Assembly: GCF_029227915.1 (NCBI RefSeq)
Contig: NC_079881.1
Span: 4,032,001-4,096,000 of the forward strand
Length of the DNA: 64,000 nucleotides
DNA from: Hydractinia symbiolongicarpus
Lineage: Eukaryota > Cnidaria > Hydrozoa > Anthoathecata > Hydractiniidae
Direction: 5' to 3'
Shown: positions 51,660 to 63,520 of the stretch, piece after piece
Layout: each line of letters opens with the position of its first letter
Position numbering within the stretch: the stretch's first letter is position 1
Position numbers and translations under genes: made by a program
Notes under the pieces: model-generated
Told to the model about the DNA's origin: nothing
Databases searched by the model: none
Seen by the model: the letters and a program-made list of their open reading frames with translations, nothing else

Positions 51660-54148
51660 ATGCCACTGAAGAGATTGTTCACACATCTCCCAACTTGTTC
51701 ACATGCTTTTGTTCACATGCATTTTTCTACTTAGTCACATTTAATTTTCTACTTGTTCACATGCATTTTTCTACTTGTTCACATTTATTTTTCTACTTGT
51801 TCACATGCATTTTTCTACTTGTTTACATTTATTTTTCTACTTGTTCACATGCATTTTTCTACTTGTTCACAAGCATTTTTCTACTTGTTCACATGCATTT
51901 TTCTACTTAGTCACATGCATTTTTCTACTTGTTCACATTTATTTTTCTACTTGTTCACATGCATTTTTCTACTTGTTCACATGCACTTTTCTACTTAGTC
52001 ACATTTAATTTTCTTACTTGTTCACATGCATTTTTCTACTTGTTCACATTTATTTTTCTCACTTGTTCACATTTATTTTTCTACTTGTTCACATGCATTT
52101 TTCTACTTAGTCACATGCATTTTTCTACTTGTTCACATGCACTTTTCTACTTAGTCACATGCATCTTTCTACTTGTTCACATGCATTTTTCTACTTGTTC
52201 ACATGCATTTTTCTACTTAGTCACATGCATTTTTCTACTTGTTCACATTTATTTTTCTACTTGTTCACATGCATTTTTCTCACTTGTTCACATGCATTTT
52301 TCTACTTGTTCACATGCATTTTTTTACTTAGTCACATGCATTTTTCTACTTAATCACATGCATGTTTCTACTTGTTCACATGCATTTCCCTACTTGTTCA
52401 CATGCATCTTTCTACTTGTTCACATGCATTTTTCTACTTAGCCACATGCATTATTTGTTCACATGCATTTTTCTACTTAGTCACATTTAATTTTCTGTTT
52501 ACATGCATTTTTCTACTTAGTCACATGCATTATTTGTTCACATGCATTTTTCTACTTAGTCACATTTAATTTTCTGTTTACATGCATCTTTCTACTTGTT
52601 CACATGCATTTTTCTACTTGTTCACATGCATTTTTCTACTTAGTCACATGCATTTTTCTACTTGTTCACATTTATTTTTCTACTTGTTCACATGCATTTT
52701 TCTACTTGTTCACATGCATTTTTCTACTTAGTCACATGCATTTTTCTACTTAGTCACATTTAATTTTCTCACTTGTTCACATGCATTTTTCTACTTGTTC
52801 ACATGCATATTTCGTACTTCTTCACATGCATATTTCTACTTAGTCACATGCATTTTTCTACTTGTTCACATGCATTTTTCTACTTGTTTACATGCATTTT
52901 TTTATTTGTTCACATGCATTTTTCTACTTAGTCACATTTAATTTTCTCACTTGTTCACATGCATTTTTCTACTTGTTCACATGCATATTTCTACTTGTTC
53001 ACATGCATTTTTCTACTTAGTCACATGCATTTTTCTACTTGTTCACATGCATTTTTCTACTTGTTTACATGCATTTTTTTATTTGTTCACATGCATTTTT
53101 CTACTTAGTCACATTTAATTTTCTGTTTACATGCATTTTTCTACTTGTTCACATTTATTTTTCTACTTGTTCACATGCATTTTTTTACTTAATCACATGC
53201 ATTTCCCTACTTGTTCACATGCATCTTTCTACTTGTTCACATGCATTTTTCTACTTGTTCACATGCATTTTTCTACTTAGTCACATGCATTTTTCTACTT
53301 GTTCACATTTATTTTTCTACTTGTTCACATGCATTTATCTACTTGTTCACATGCATTTTTCTACTTAGTCACATGCATTTTTCTACTTAGTCACATTTAA
53401 TTTTCTCACTTGTTCACATGCATTTTTCTACTTGTTCACATGCATATTTCGTACTTCTTCACATGCATATTTCTACTTAGTCACATGCATTTTTCTACTT
53501 GTTCACATGCATTTTTCTACTTGTTTACATGCATTTTTTTATTTGTTCACATGCATTTTTCTACTTAGTCACATTTAATTTTCTCACTTGTTCACATGCA
53601 TTTTTCTACTTAATCACATGCATGTTTCTACTTGTTCACATGCATTTCCCTACTTGTTCACATGCATCTTTCTACTTGTTCACATGCATTTTTCTACTTA
53701 GCCACATGCATATTTCTACTTGTTCACATGCATTTTTCTACTTGTTCACATGCATATTTCTACTTGTTCACATGCATTTTTCTACTTGTTCACATGCATT
53801 TTTCTACTTGTTCACATGCATTTTTCTACTTGTTCACATGCATTTTTCTACTTGTTCACATTTATTTTTCTACTTGTTTACATGCATCTTTCTACTTGTT
53901 CACATGCATATTTCTACTTGTTCACATGCATATTTCTACTTGTTCACATGCGTTTTTCTACTTGTTCACATGCATATTTCTACTTGTTCACATGCATTTT
54001 TCTACTTGTTCACATGCATTTTTCTACTTGTTCACATGCATTTTTCTACTTGTTCACATGCATTTTTCTACTTAGTCACATGCATATTTCTACTTGTTCA
54101 CATGCACTTTTCCACTTGTTTACATGCATTTTTCTACTTGTACACATA
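51660..54148. repeat. 22-bp minisatellite array, about 2.5 kb
   Basis: More than 100 tandem copies of a 22-bp unit TTTTTCTACTTGTTCACATG plus CA. Common variants are TTAGTCACATG, TTCACATTTA, a CATATTTC form and a 1-bp-shifted TTTTCTCACTTG form, as well as occasional 17-bp truncated units. Because 22 x 3 = 66, long frames rotate through it on the plus strand. They are repeat artefacts. The array sits exactly between segmental copies B and C. Confidence 0.95.
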
Positions 54149-54284
54149 AGTATACTTATTTCAAGAATAGTTTTGCTTTATCCCAAGTAGTTTGCATCTT
54201 TTAATCCATTTACGGACGTAATTGCCGGTAAAAAACATTCCCCACATAGAAATCTTGAAATATAATCTAGTGAAAGCTAAGGTT

Positions 54285-56620
54285 AGAATCTTAGCAACTC
54301 ATTAACTAGCTACTAGTAAAAAGGACCTCATAATTTTCCCTTTTCACAGTTTTCAATTTTCCTCTTATGAAGTGATTACTAAATGTATTTTTTGAAATGC
54401 CCTTTTATATTAGACGCCCTTAAATAAAAAGGTAGCTCAAATTTATTTATTTTATTCACTAGCAATTGAAGAGTGAGCATCAGAGGAATCTTGTAAAAAC
54501 ATTTCGCAGGTATGGGAATTGTGTCTTATCACGGCTATTTATTTTCAACCATGAAAAGTATTTCCAAAGTGACATGACCCTTAAGAAATATCTTGAAGCG
54601 ATATTTTTAGTGATTGCTAGCAATAGTTACCTGCACTATGATATCTGCTCAGTACATCTCCAAAATGCGTTGAAGGTACTTCAGTTTATGTTTACAAATT
54701 TTGATTAAACTTACGGTAAACAAAAATACTCTTTACGTTAGTTTGATAGGTAGTATACTTATAATTGCAGCTTTGACTCATCCGTATTCTTTCGGTGTTC
54801 ATTTCCACACTAGTAATGAGTGGCATGGCTGGATATCTTTTGTAAGACTTGGTCACCAACGACGAAGGGGCCATGCAATGGAGATCCATGTCAACGCAGC
54901 TCATTTTACTAGGTCTGAACTTGGTTAACCTTAGGGCCATAGACATGTTGAATTGTTAAATCTTCCTTGATTGCAGACGGATTTAATAGCATCTGACCCA
55001 GAGGCATGTATTTGTAAAAAAAATTGCCGACTTAATTTATTGTAACATATTAAAAACAACAATTGTGGTATTGTTTAAGCTACTCTCCCTCATTGCGACT
55101 GCAGCATAGTTACCTCTAATTTTAAGTAAGACCATTAAAATCAATCAAGGTACACAAATACCGTGGTGCCATTCGATTCGCATTTATAATCGAAAAAATT
55201 GTATATCATGTAAGATTAAAGTCAAGAAGTTCTTTCTCTCACACGACACAGCAGGCAATAAGTCAGTCCTGCCCTCGGTTTTGTGAGGAGAGATGCTCTA
55301 AGAAGACTCTAACATTTGAGTCTCCCTCACAGTTTTGCTTCATGTTGAACTGTGCCCGTGAGAAGCATTTTCGCAGCATGTCACCGACGACTTCTGCGAT
55401 ATACAACGTAATGTTGCACAATCAATTTCAACCACTAAGAAATTTGCAAAACAGTTGGAAAAAGAGCATAGATATATGCTTTAGATTAATACTAATATTG
55501 GCGTGACAAATAGTAAGACAAAATTCCACTTTGATCGCGAAGCACGAAGCAAGATGACTTTAGCGCTGTGCGGTCGTACGTCCGATGTCCACTGGAAGCT
55601 TAAATGCGCGCACATACTCAAAATGGGGGCGATTTAAGCAAGTTCATTGGTCTAAATCATAAAATTATGTCATTATATATTGCAGCGCTTACAGCGCTCT
55701 AAGAATGTCCAAATAATGCTTGTGTCCATCTTAGACAATGACATTTGCAGGAATATAAAACGTTAGAGGAAGAAAAATAAGACCACTGGGTGATCTTCTT
55801 ACGAACATTTGGTATTTACAAAGGCGCTCAGGGTGATTATACCCACCAGTAAAGTGCCTGACTCTAGTTTTAGTTACACATACATTTACATAGTTACACA
55901 TACATTTCAAGAAAATATAAAATGTTTTTGTTTTGGTACAATAAAATTCCATATATTAACACATAAAAAATGGTCTATATATGAGGCTTTAACTGTTAAA
56001 AATGCACCTAACGTATTAAAAACATCGATGAAGGAATGCTTACCTTTTGTGTTTTACAATTCCTTTAAATAAGATTTATTCAGCATTGGTTTTATTTCTT
56101 GTATTAATGCCAGGTAATACAATCTGCTCAAAACGGTTTCCAAATACCTACTTTGTGCTAAGAAAGCACAAAATAGCAATGTCATACAGGCTATAATCCA
56201 GATGGTGTTTTTTTACGAACAAACAACTATACAATACTATTAAAATAAAATCTATCTACAATTGAAGTTGATTATTTTGTGGAAAACATTTTCTCCCTCA
56301 CGTTAAACAAAATTTAAAACACCTTATTTTTTAAATTTTTTGTCCACAAGGTTATTTGTTACCCTTATCTGTAAAGACGAGAAAATAAACAAAATTAGAG
56401 GTCTCTTCTTGCAGAAAGCCGTTTTTCCGGAGAAAATGCACTGGAAACGAGGATCACAAAATAGTGAAAAAACAATACTGGATCAAGAATTTACTTGTTT
56501 TCAACCTATGATGTCATGAGCATTTCTAAGCATGTTTTCTTTCTTTCAAAAATTGCTGATATTTAAAGAAAATGTAATAGTTCAACCATTATGGAGCGAC
56601 CGTAATAGGGTTATCCTGGG
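54285..56620 (+). repeat. Segmental duplication, copy C
   Basis: Collinear with copy B across more than 2 kb (see the matching blocks at 54474, 54701, 55160, 55530, 55969, 56022 and 56590), with indels, including an insertion at about 55272-55460 not seen in B. Confidence 0.8.
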
Positions 56621-56799
56621 CCAGAAAGTCTCTTAAAATTCTAAAGGTATACCCTTTTCAGTGTTTGTATGGACACAGTTACCAATAAAATCAAATGAAA
56701 ACATTTTCCTAGTGTAATAGACATTAAAATTTTTGTTTTGTGTAATATCCCTGAGATATTTCCCTATTGTTGTTAGGAAGTCCATCATTGTTCTAAAAA

Positions 56800-57300
56800 G
56801 GGTTTTTTCGTTGGTATTTCCCTAATGTTTCATGGGCTATAAATAACTTGCCGTAAAACGATTTTTTTTCGTTAGTATTTTTCTAGTGTATCATAGGTAC
56901 TACCCCTGGATAAATTTTTTCGTGAGCAATTCTCTAGTGTTTCGTAGGGAACTATCCCTAAATAAATTGCCCTAAAACGGGATTCTCGTTGCTATTTCCC
57001 AGTGTTTCATAGGGAATTTCCCCTAACTACTCGTTGGTGTTTCCCCAGTGTTTCATAGGGAATTTCCCCTAACTACTCGTTGGTGTTTCCCCAGTGTTTC
57101 ATAGGGAATTTCCCCTAACTACTCGTTGGTGTTTCCCCAGTGTTTCATAGGGAACTTCCCCTAACTACTTGTTGCTATTTCCCAGTGTTTCATAGGGAAT
57201 TTCCCCTAACTACTCGTTATTTCGCCAGTGTTTCCTAAGGAACTTCCCCTAACTACTCGTTGGTATTTCGCAAGTGTTTCCTAAGGAACTTCCCCTAAAT
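56800..57300. repeat. 46-bp minisatellite, degenerate to regular
   Basis: Unit with CGTTGGTGTTTCCCCAGTG and TTTCATAGGGAATTTCCCC. Regular copies 46 bp apart at 57031, 57077 and 57123. Decayed copies extend upstream to about 56800 and downstream to 57300. Confidence 0.85.
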
Positions 57301-57533
57301 AAAAAGTCTCTTTTGTAAAAGATTTGTGATTTCCCTTTAAAATGAGTCAGAAATTACTAAATATATACTGCAGTCTGTAATTTCCCTTGCAATAAGTCAC
57401 AAACTATGTATACTACGTGTACATTCGGAAATTCCCTTTTACATTACTTTAAATAGGAAGGTAACTCGAATTTATTTCTTTTCTTTATAGGCAAGCGAAG
57501 AACGAGTATCACAAAAAAAATCGTTTCATAAAG

Positions 57534-57975
57534 ATGAACACCAGTCAATGCACTTATCAGTCGAGAAACAAACTAGGTAAATATACACTGTACTCGTTTG
57601 ACTTGCAAAATCTTTGTTAATTTGTTTATCTTTCTCCCTTTTTTTTGTTTAGAAAACACATACATTACCTACAAAGATGGATCTTACAAATATTATAATA
57701 TCGATGGAACGGCATTTTATCATGACGGACGTAGCAGATCTAACTTCTTTATGGGTGAATGTGGAATGTATTTCTTTTTTCAAGACGTTGATGGTTGGCG
57801 ATTAGATTGTTGGGGTGCAGAGAAATTTCGGGATTTACTCGACTCTAAATCCTTAAGGTTGGGGCAAATTTTTGAAGAAATGTTGCACATTCAAGCGAAA
57901 AAGAAAAAACAAAGGGTTGATAAGTTACATTCTGTCATGTCTTCCACGAACACACATTTAGCATTGTGTCATTAA
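57534..57975 (+). CDS. Small two-exon gene of unknown function
   Basis: Exon 1 57534-57576 (ATG, then NTSQCTYQSRNK, donor GTAAAT) and exon 2 57653-57975 (acceptor TTTTTTGTTTAG), phase 1. About 121 residues, with YKDGSYKYYNIDGTAFYHDG, a GWRLDCWGAEKFRDLL segment and a basic helix AKKKKQRVDKL near the end. No signal peptide or membrane helix, and the family is not recognised. A 5' exon may join at TTTATAG (57490). The sequence just upstream (GAAGGTAACTCGAATTTATT and GAGTATCAC) matches the upstream parts of segmental copies A to C, so those may be duplicated 5' ends of this gene. Poly-A signal AATAAA at 58213. Confidence 0.5.
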
Positions 57976-58068
57976 TTTGACGGCGGCCAATGTCAGGAGA
58001 ATTGTCTGAGATAACTTCAAACTCCTTATTTTGTATCATACATTTAATTTATATTCGTATTGATAAAC

Positions 58069-58152
58069 CTCGTCCCCAGGTTTTTTGCCTTTCTTTCTTC
58101 ACAGCGCTTGTTAGATATACCGAAAAAAGGTAAATGATCCTGGGATCGAGAC
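58069..58152. repeat. Short palindromic repeat, CTCGTCCCCAGG family
   Basis: AACCTCGTCCCCAGG at the left and CCTGGGATCGAGA at the right, about 55 bp between. No coding capacity. Confidence 0.65.
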
Positions 58153-58515
58153 TGCACACTCATAATGCAATACATGACAAAATTATATATTTATTTTTTC
58201 GACATCAAGATCAATAAAAATGTTTTAGACTTTAGAAAAGAATGTTTGCTTTCTCAAACACGTTGAATGAAATTTAATAGCCTTTATATGGTGCTCCTTA
58301 AAAATCGTTGTAGATCGCTTAATATGGATTTTTCACTGCAATATTTTTTTAATAGATAGCTTACCCATGCTTCGAAAAAAGAATTATCAATTAGACAACC
58401 ATCCTATCCATAGATACTACAGTTGTCTTCTGTATAGTGTATACTTAATGTAACATTTTGAACAGGACCCACATTGATAACAGTGTTTCCCACACTGATC
58501 CTCTATAAATATTCG

Positions 58516-58679
<164 letters not shown>

Positions 58680-59082
58680 TATTATCATTCAGTTAGGAAT
58701 AGGATTGTTGTAATAATTATATATAATAAAATTTTTCTTAGAAATAGACTTATCAGTGGAATATTATTTTTAAACAATTTGCATATTTTTTCAGAAGTTG
58801 TGTTTACTTGTGATTTTATCCCTTCTCTAATCTTTTCTCTGAACATTGGAGATAATGTCGCTCTGGTTGAAATAACCTTGGAAGAACATACACGAGACAA
58901 ACATTGGTAAGGGAATAGGGAAGTTATGGTAATATCGGCAATTGTAGGCAAAATATCAAATTCTCAGGGTGAAACACAACATTTTGTACACAGTTGTGGC
59001 ATTGAGTTTTTGTAATAAAAAAATTTAATCAATTAATATTCTGTAGCTGCCTGGACTAACGACAAATAGCACAACCTCGTCT

Positions 59083-59145
59083 CTAGGTTGTTTTTCTCCT
59101 GGCAACCACGATTGTAAGAGAAAGTCCTGGGAACGAGGTTGAAAG
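59083..59145. repeat. Short palindromic repeat, CTCGTCCCCAGG family
   Basis: CAACCTCGTCTCTAGG and its inverse CCTGGGAACGAGGTTG around a 30-bp centre. Confidence 0.7.
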
Positions 59146-59149
59146 GTAA

Positions 59150-60690
59150 AGCTGTCGAATATTAAAATCTAAAAAAAATTAAGAACAGTTAACGTTGTTC
59201 TATTTTTACATTTCCAGACTTTTTTTTTTACAGTATATTACATAATTTTGTGACCAAGGACATATTTTGCAAATTTGGAAAAATTACTTTTTGTGAAAAT
59301 TTCAGTCTTGAGGGATATCTTTGGCTAATTTCTCTGGCTCATTTTTTGAAAACCACCATAAAATCACTAGAATTTCAACTTTACCATTGTTCATAATTTG
59401 TTCAGTCATTTGGAGTCCTATTTTTTCTTACGAAATTGTTTTTATAACAAAAGAAATAAAAATGATATTAATAGTTAATAAAAATTATAAGTGTACAGTA
59501 AAACCCAATCTCTTACCCAGGCGGCGAAAAAATTTGTTTAGCTGTCAAGTTAGCGCTAACGGCTTTGACATAGGCAACAAACCCTGGGGACGAGGATGCA
59601 GAAAACATCATTGAGGTGAAAAAGTGTCTGCTATATAGAGAGATGTTTTATATCAAGGGATTTTTTATACACCTCATCTGTACCACTTCCATGTAATAAT
59701 ATGCTAAGTAGGGCTATCACAGACAAAGTGGATATACTTTTAGCAAATAACACATTTTACAACTCTTTAATTTGCTTATTTAAAACATCTCTATAATAAT
59801 AGCCATCGTCTGTCTGTCTCTGCGCAAACTCCCCGCTGAGTTAGAGAATGATGTTACGGAAACACGAATATCAAATGCGATATATTTTTTATCCACTTTG
59901 TTGCGACGGGTAAATATAAAGGACGGGCGAACCCGTGGATTTTTCCACGGGCAACGAGTAGTAACAAATATTGTTTTATAATGTGTTACTATTTTTAATC
60001 TTTCAATTAATTGCCTCGGATGAACCTTCCCCTTAGTAGCTGAAATGTGATCTCTAAATATCAAAAATGAAGAAATAACAAGGTTTAATTTTTTTGATTT
60101 TCTTCACTATCTAAGACATACAAATTTTTTTAACTTCTATTCCGGACATATAATTACTGTCCGATTTAAAAAGGTGTCCGCTCAAAACAGTCCACTATAA
60201 AGAGGTGTTAGTATGAGAGTTTCACCACAGTTTAAGCACGAAAAATCCATATGATGTCCGCTATATCGGGCACGATCGGTACTTAAAAAAATGGTTCAGC
60301 TTTGGAGAGGTATTCATTACATGGAAACATTTCTCAAATTGACTTTAGGGGTTTTAGAAGATTGTCATATGAACCTGAAAGTATGTCAATATTTACAAAA
60401 CACTTGGATACCTTTCTTTTGTCTTAAAGATTAAACAAACACTTAATAAAATGTAAAACATTTTTTGAATAACTGTAATGATTCATTTTTGAGCGTACCC
60501 TCTACAGCATGTCAATTCTAAGTGCCTATTTAAAATGGGAACTTGTAGTAATGTCTTTTATAAAGTAATCACTACTCAATTTTGCTTTAAGTGACTGTCA
60601 TTTCATCCGTTCCTGATTATTGTGTCCGCTGAAGAGATAGTAAAGGATGCCTTTTTAAGCTAACGCGCAGTTAAAAATATTTATTTATTT
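59150..60690. other. Intergenic without recognised gene
   Basis: AT-rich. A single CCTGGGGACGAGG motif lies at about 59582-59594, partner of a degenerate CTTACCCAGG at about 59512. The 94-codon minus-strand frame at 59780-60064 has no family match I recognise and no splice support. Confidence 0.4.
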
Positions 60691-60694
60691 AATT

Positions 60695-60910
60695 ATGCGG
60701 AAATCGTGGTAGCGCTTTCAGTTGTAGTCATAAGGTTTCAGATTCGAGTCCCCCCGGCTCACTTTAAATGTAGTGTTGTCAATCCATTTGGTGCCATCTA
60801 ATAACTGTTAACCGGCTTGTATGGCAGGCAAGCAAGTAAGAGCAATTGTATAGCTTCGTATTTCTGGTGGTAATGTAACATAGTTACAGTCGAAGGGAAG
60901 GAAGACTGTT
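60695..60910 (+). mobile_element. tRNA-like SINE
   Basis: A-box-like GTGGTAGCGC (60707-60716) and B-box CAGATTCGAGTCCC (60739-60752), then about 150 bp of unrelated tail. Not a foldable functional tRNA by eye. Confidence 0.45.
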
Positions 60911-60947
60911 CCCGTTACTTACGTACTTATATTTTAAAATCTCGTCC

Positions 60948-61045
60948 CCAGGAAAACAACTATTCTTCGGGTAAGTAAATTGCCTTTTTAGTTTTTTGTT
61001 TACCCATGAACTTTGCTAGAAACTGGGAACGAAGTTCTAGGTAAC
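60948..61045. repeat. Short palindromic repeat, CTCGTCCCCAGG family
   Basis: ATCTCGTCCCCAGGAAAAC and the inverse-like AACTGGGAACGAAGTT about 60 bp apart. A further CCTCGTTCCCAG is at about 61131. Confidence 0.55.
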
Positions 61046-61817
61046 GTGAAACGTTCTAACTAATGACGTATTTTTTAAAGAACTTGTATATTTTCTTTTC
61101 TCTATCTTATTGTTTTACTGGTTCTACAATACCTCGTTCCCAGACCTTTTGTGTTAATACGACTATTTAAAGACATATCGTTGTTACTAACCCTATTTAA
61201 AGGATTGTAATCTCAGCAATGAAGAAGGTTACCATTTTATACATATTTCCCAGGGTCGGAAAGGTCCTTGAAGTGTTGTTTTTATATCCCATAGTGCTTT
61301 GTATTATTAGTTGAACTTCGTGTTTACCCTGTTTTAATACTTTGATTTTGTTACCTTAAGAATAAAAACTTTGGTGGGTACAAGCTTCGCAGATGGAGGA
61401 ACATAAAAATTCATAAACTTCTGCTAAATGTAGAGTCAAAGGTGATGTTTGCTTTGGGGAAAATTTTATGCAAATATAAAAGTGTAAATATTGTACAAAA
61501 TGTACTTTCGCAAACGATTTTTTTTTTTTTTTGATTTCCAAGGGGTTAAAATTTCGCGATAATATATATCTTTAATAATATATGTAAACACAATTTAATA
61601 AGGGAATAACCAACAAATCAATAAGAATGACAAAAGTTATTAATACGTAATATTTCGTTGGTATATCAACCAACTTTTTCAAACGAATACTTTACAATAT
61701 GATAAAATCGAGAATATATACTATTAAGAACGTTGCCTTGGTAACATAAAAAGGCAAGTAATTAAAAACAATAGAATATATTATCACCAACTAGATGGTT
61801 TCTATAGCGTTCACTTA

Positions 61818-62066
61818 TTAAGAGGATGGTTTCTCTCTGTCCGTACGTTTTTTCCGGTTCCAATCGTGCTTTCCGTTAAAACCGCATTGCTTTGTCACCA
61901 ACATTCCTATCCAAAACTTTTCCTTTTCCAACAATAATGAATCAATTTCACCCTTCGTAAGATTTTTAACATTATTAAACACGCCAATAATAATAAAACG
62001 AATGTTCCGCAACGCGTCGTTGGTACACTCTTCCGTGAAATGTCGCACTATTCTACAGGATGGCAC
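61818..62066 (-). pseudogene. Penelope endonuclease C-terminus, inverted copy
   Basis: 82 codons, minus strand: CRIVRHFTEECTNDAL, then LLLEKEKFWIGMLVTKQCGF, then NGKHDWNRKK. It matches the C-terminal E-x-x-W-I-x-x-L-x-T-x-x-P/C-x-G-L/F-N region of GIY-YIG endonucleases in Penelope elements. Upstream frame broken. Confidence 0.6.
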
Positions 62067-62435
62067 CTTCTTTTTTATATGTGACTTGTAATTTGCCAGT
62101 CTTGATTTCCAAGATACAGTTGAACTACTTGCTTACCGCAATTTTTACAGAATACAACATACACAACGTTATTTGTGGTGCAAGTGCTGCTCCGTCTAAT
62201 TCTAAATGTACTCCTTGCTGAAAATTTTTGCAAGAATCGCAATTTTGTTACACTTTATATAACCAGATGGCGTATTTGCGGTAAGATCTGGTTTCATATT
62301 GTATGGATCGCTACGTAGTAAAAGATCTCTCAGGTTTCGTTTCCTTTTTCTCGCCACTAGTATTGACCCTTTGGGAAAACGTTTGTTAAGCTCAGGTTTT
62401 TGTTGTAGAAGTGGTCGGTCCCTTGAATTGAGGCG

Positions 62436-62642
62436 GTGAAAATTGCGGTTGATTATTATACTTATCGTGAAATGTTATACTGTGGCCGGTATCGTGATGA
62501 CTGTTTGTCACTCTGGTGTGGCTCAACAGAAAGATTAAATGAATTTTTTACGTTTTTAAATTCATTGAATGAAGATTTAAAATTTGCTATGAAAATAGGG
62601 CGTAATGACTTGTGTTTCTTGGATGAAAAAAAGATGACGTAA
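62436..62642 (+). pseudogene. Penelope reverse-transcriptase fragment
   Basis: About 60 codons around RYRDDCLSLW, with LNEFFTFLNSLNEDLKFAMK and DLCFLDEKK. Ends at TAA (62640-62642). Truncated on both sides. Confidence 0.65.
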
Positions 62643-62878
62643 CGTTCTGAAAAAATCCAGTCATTTTCCCAGCCTGTTTCAATCCAAGGGGACCAGACGT
62701 TTGTTCAATAATCAACCGCAATTTTCACCGCCTGTTTCAATTAAAGGGGACCAACCGCTTCTACAACAACAACCTGAGCTTAACAAACTTTTTCCCAAAG
62801 GCTCAATACTAGTGACGAATAAAAGGAAACGAAACCTGTGACATCTTTTACTATGTAGCTATCTATACAATATGAAAC

Positions 62879-63271
62879 TTGATCTTACCGCAAATACGTC
62901 ATCTAGTACATTCAGAATTAGACGGAACGGCACTTGCACCACAAGTAACGTTGTGTATGTTGCATTCTGTAAAAATTGCGGTAAGCAAGGATTTGGTTCA
63001 ACAAATCGCATATAAAAAAAAGGTGCCATCCTGTAGAATAGTGCGACATTTCACGGAAGAGTGTACAAACGACGCGTTGCAGAACATTCGTTTCATTATT
63101 ATTGGCGTGTTTAATAATGTTGAAAATCTTACGAAGGGCGAAATTGATTCGTTATTGTTGGAAAAGGAAAAGTTTTGGATAGGAACGTTGGTGACGCAGC
63201 ATTGCGGTCTAAACGGAACCCACGATTGGAACTGGAAAAAACGTACGGACAGAGAGAAACCATCCTCTTAA
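62879..63271 (+). pseudogene. Penelope RT-endonuclease C-terminal fragment
   Basis: 130 codons without an ATG start. Begins with a TASSSTFRIRR-like linker in another frame and here reads KDLVQQIAYKKKVPSCRIVR, then EKEKFWIGTLVTQHCGLNGT. Same C-terminus as 61818-62066 in inverse orientation, with a few residue differences. Confidence 0.6.
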
Positions 63272-63520
63272 TAAGTAAATGCTGTAGAAACCATCTAGTT
63301 GGTGATAATATATTTTATTGCTTTTAATTACTTGCCTTTTTATGTTACCAAGGCAACGTTTTTAATAATATATATTCTAGATTTTACCAAATTGTAAAGT
63401 ATTCGTTTGAAAATTTTGGTTGATATACCAACGAAATATTACGTATTAATAACTTTTGTCATTCTTATTGATTTGTTGGTTATTCCCTTATTAAATTGTG
63501 TTTACATATATGTTTCTGGA

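Larger units (their letters stand above)
61560..63520. mobile_element. Penelope-like element with head-to-head inverted partial copy
   Basis: The right arm (about 62697-63520, plus) and the left arm (about 61560-62455, minus) are inverse copies of one sequence, each ending in the GIY-YIG endonuclease C-terminus. Between them, 62460-62640 encodes a reverse-transcriptase piece with RYRDDCLSLWCG, ERLNEF, LKFAMKI and FLDE, the YRDD-type core typical of Penelope-like elements. The outer ends match (GTTGGTATATCAACCAA at about 61658 and the inverse at about 63421), consistent with the inverted arrangement often seen in this group. All parts are truncated. Confidence 0.75.

Noticed and set aside
51660-54148. 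CRISPR-like array
   Set aside because: Head-to-tail 22-bp repeats without unique spacers, in an animal genome; a minisatellite explains it.
51695-54190. Overlapping plus-strand frames of up to 216 codons
   Set aside because: They are rotations of the 22-bp minisatellite (66 bp = 22 codons) and have no start or splice logic.
60706-60760. tRNA gene
   Set aside because: Only box-like motifs; no complete cloverleaf by eye.
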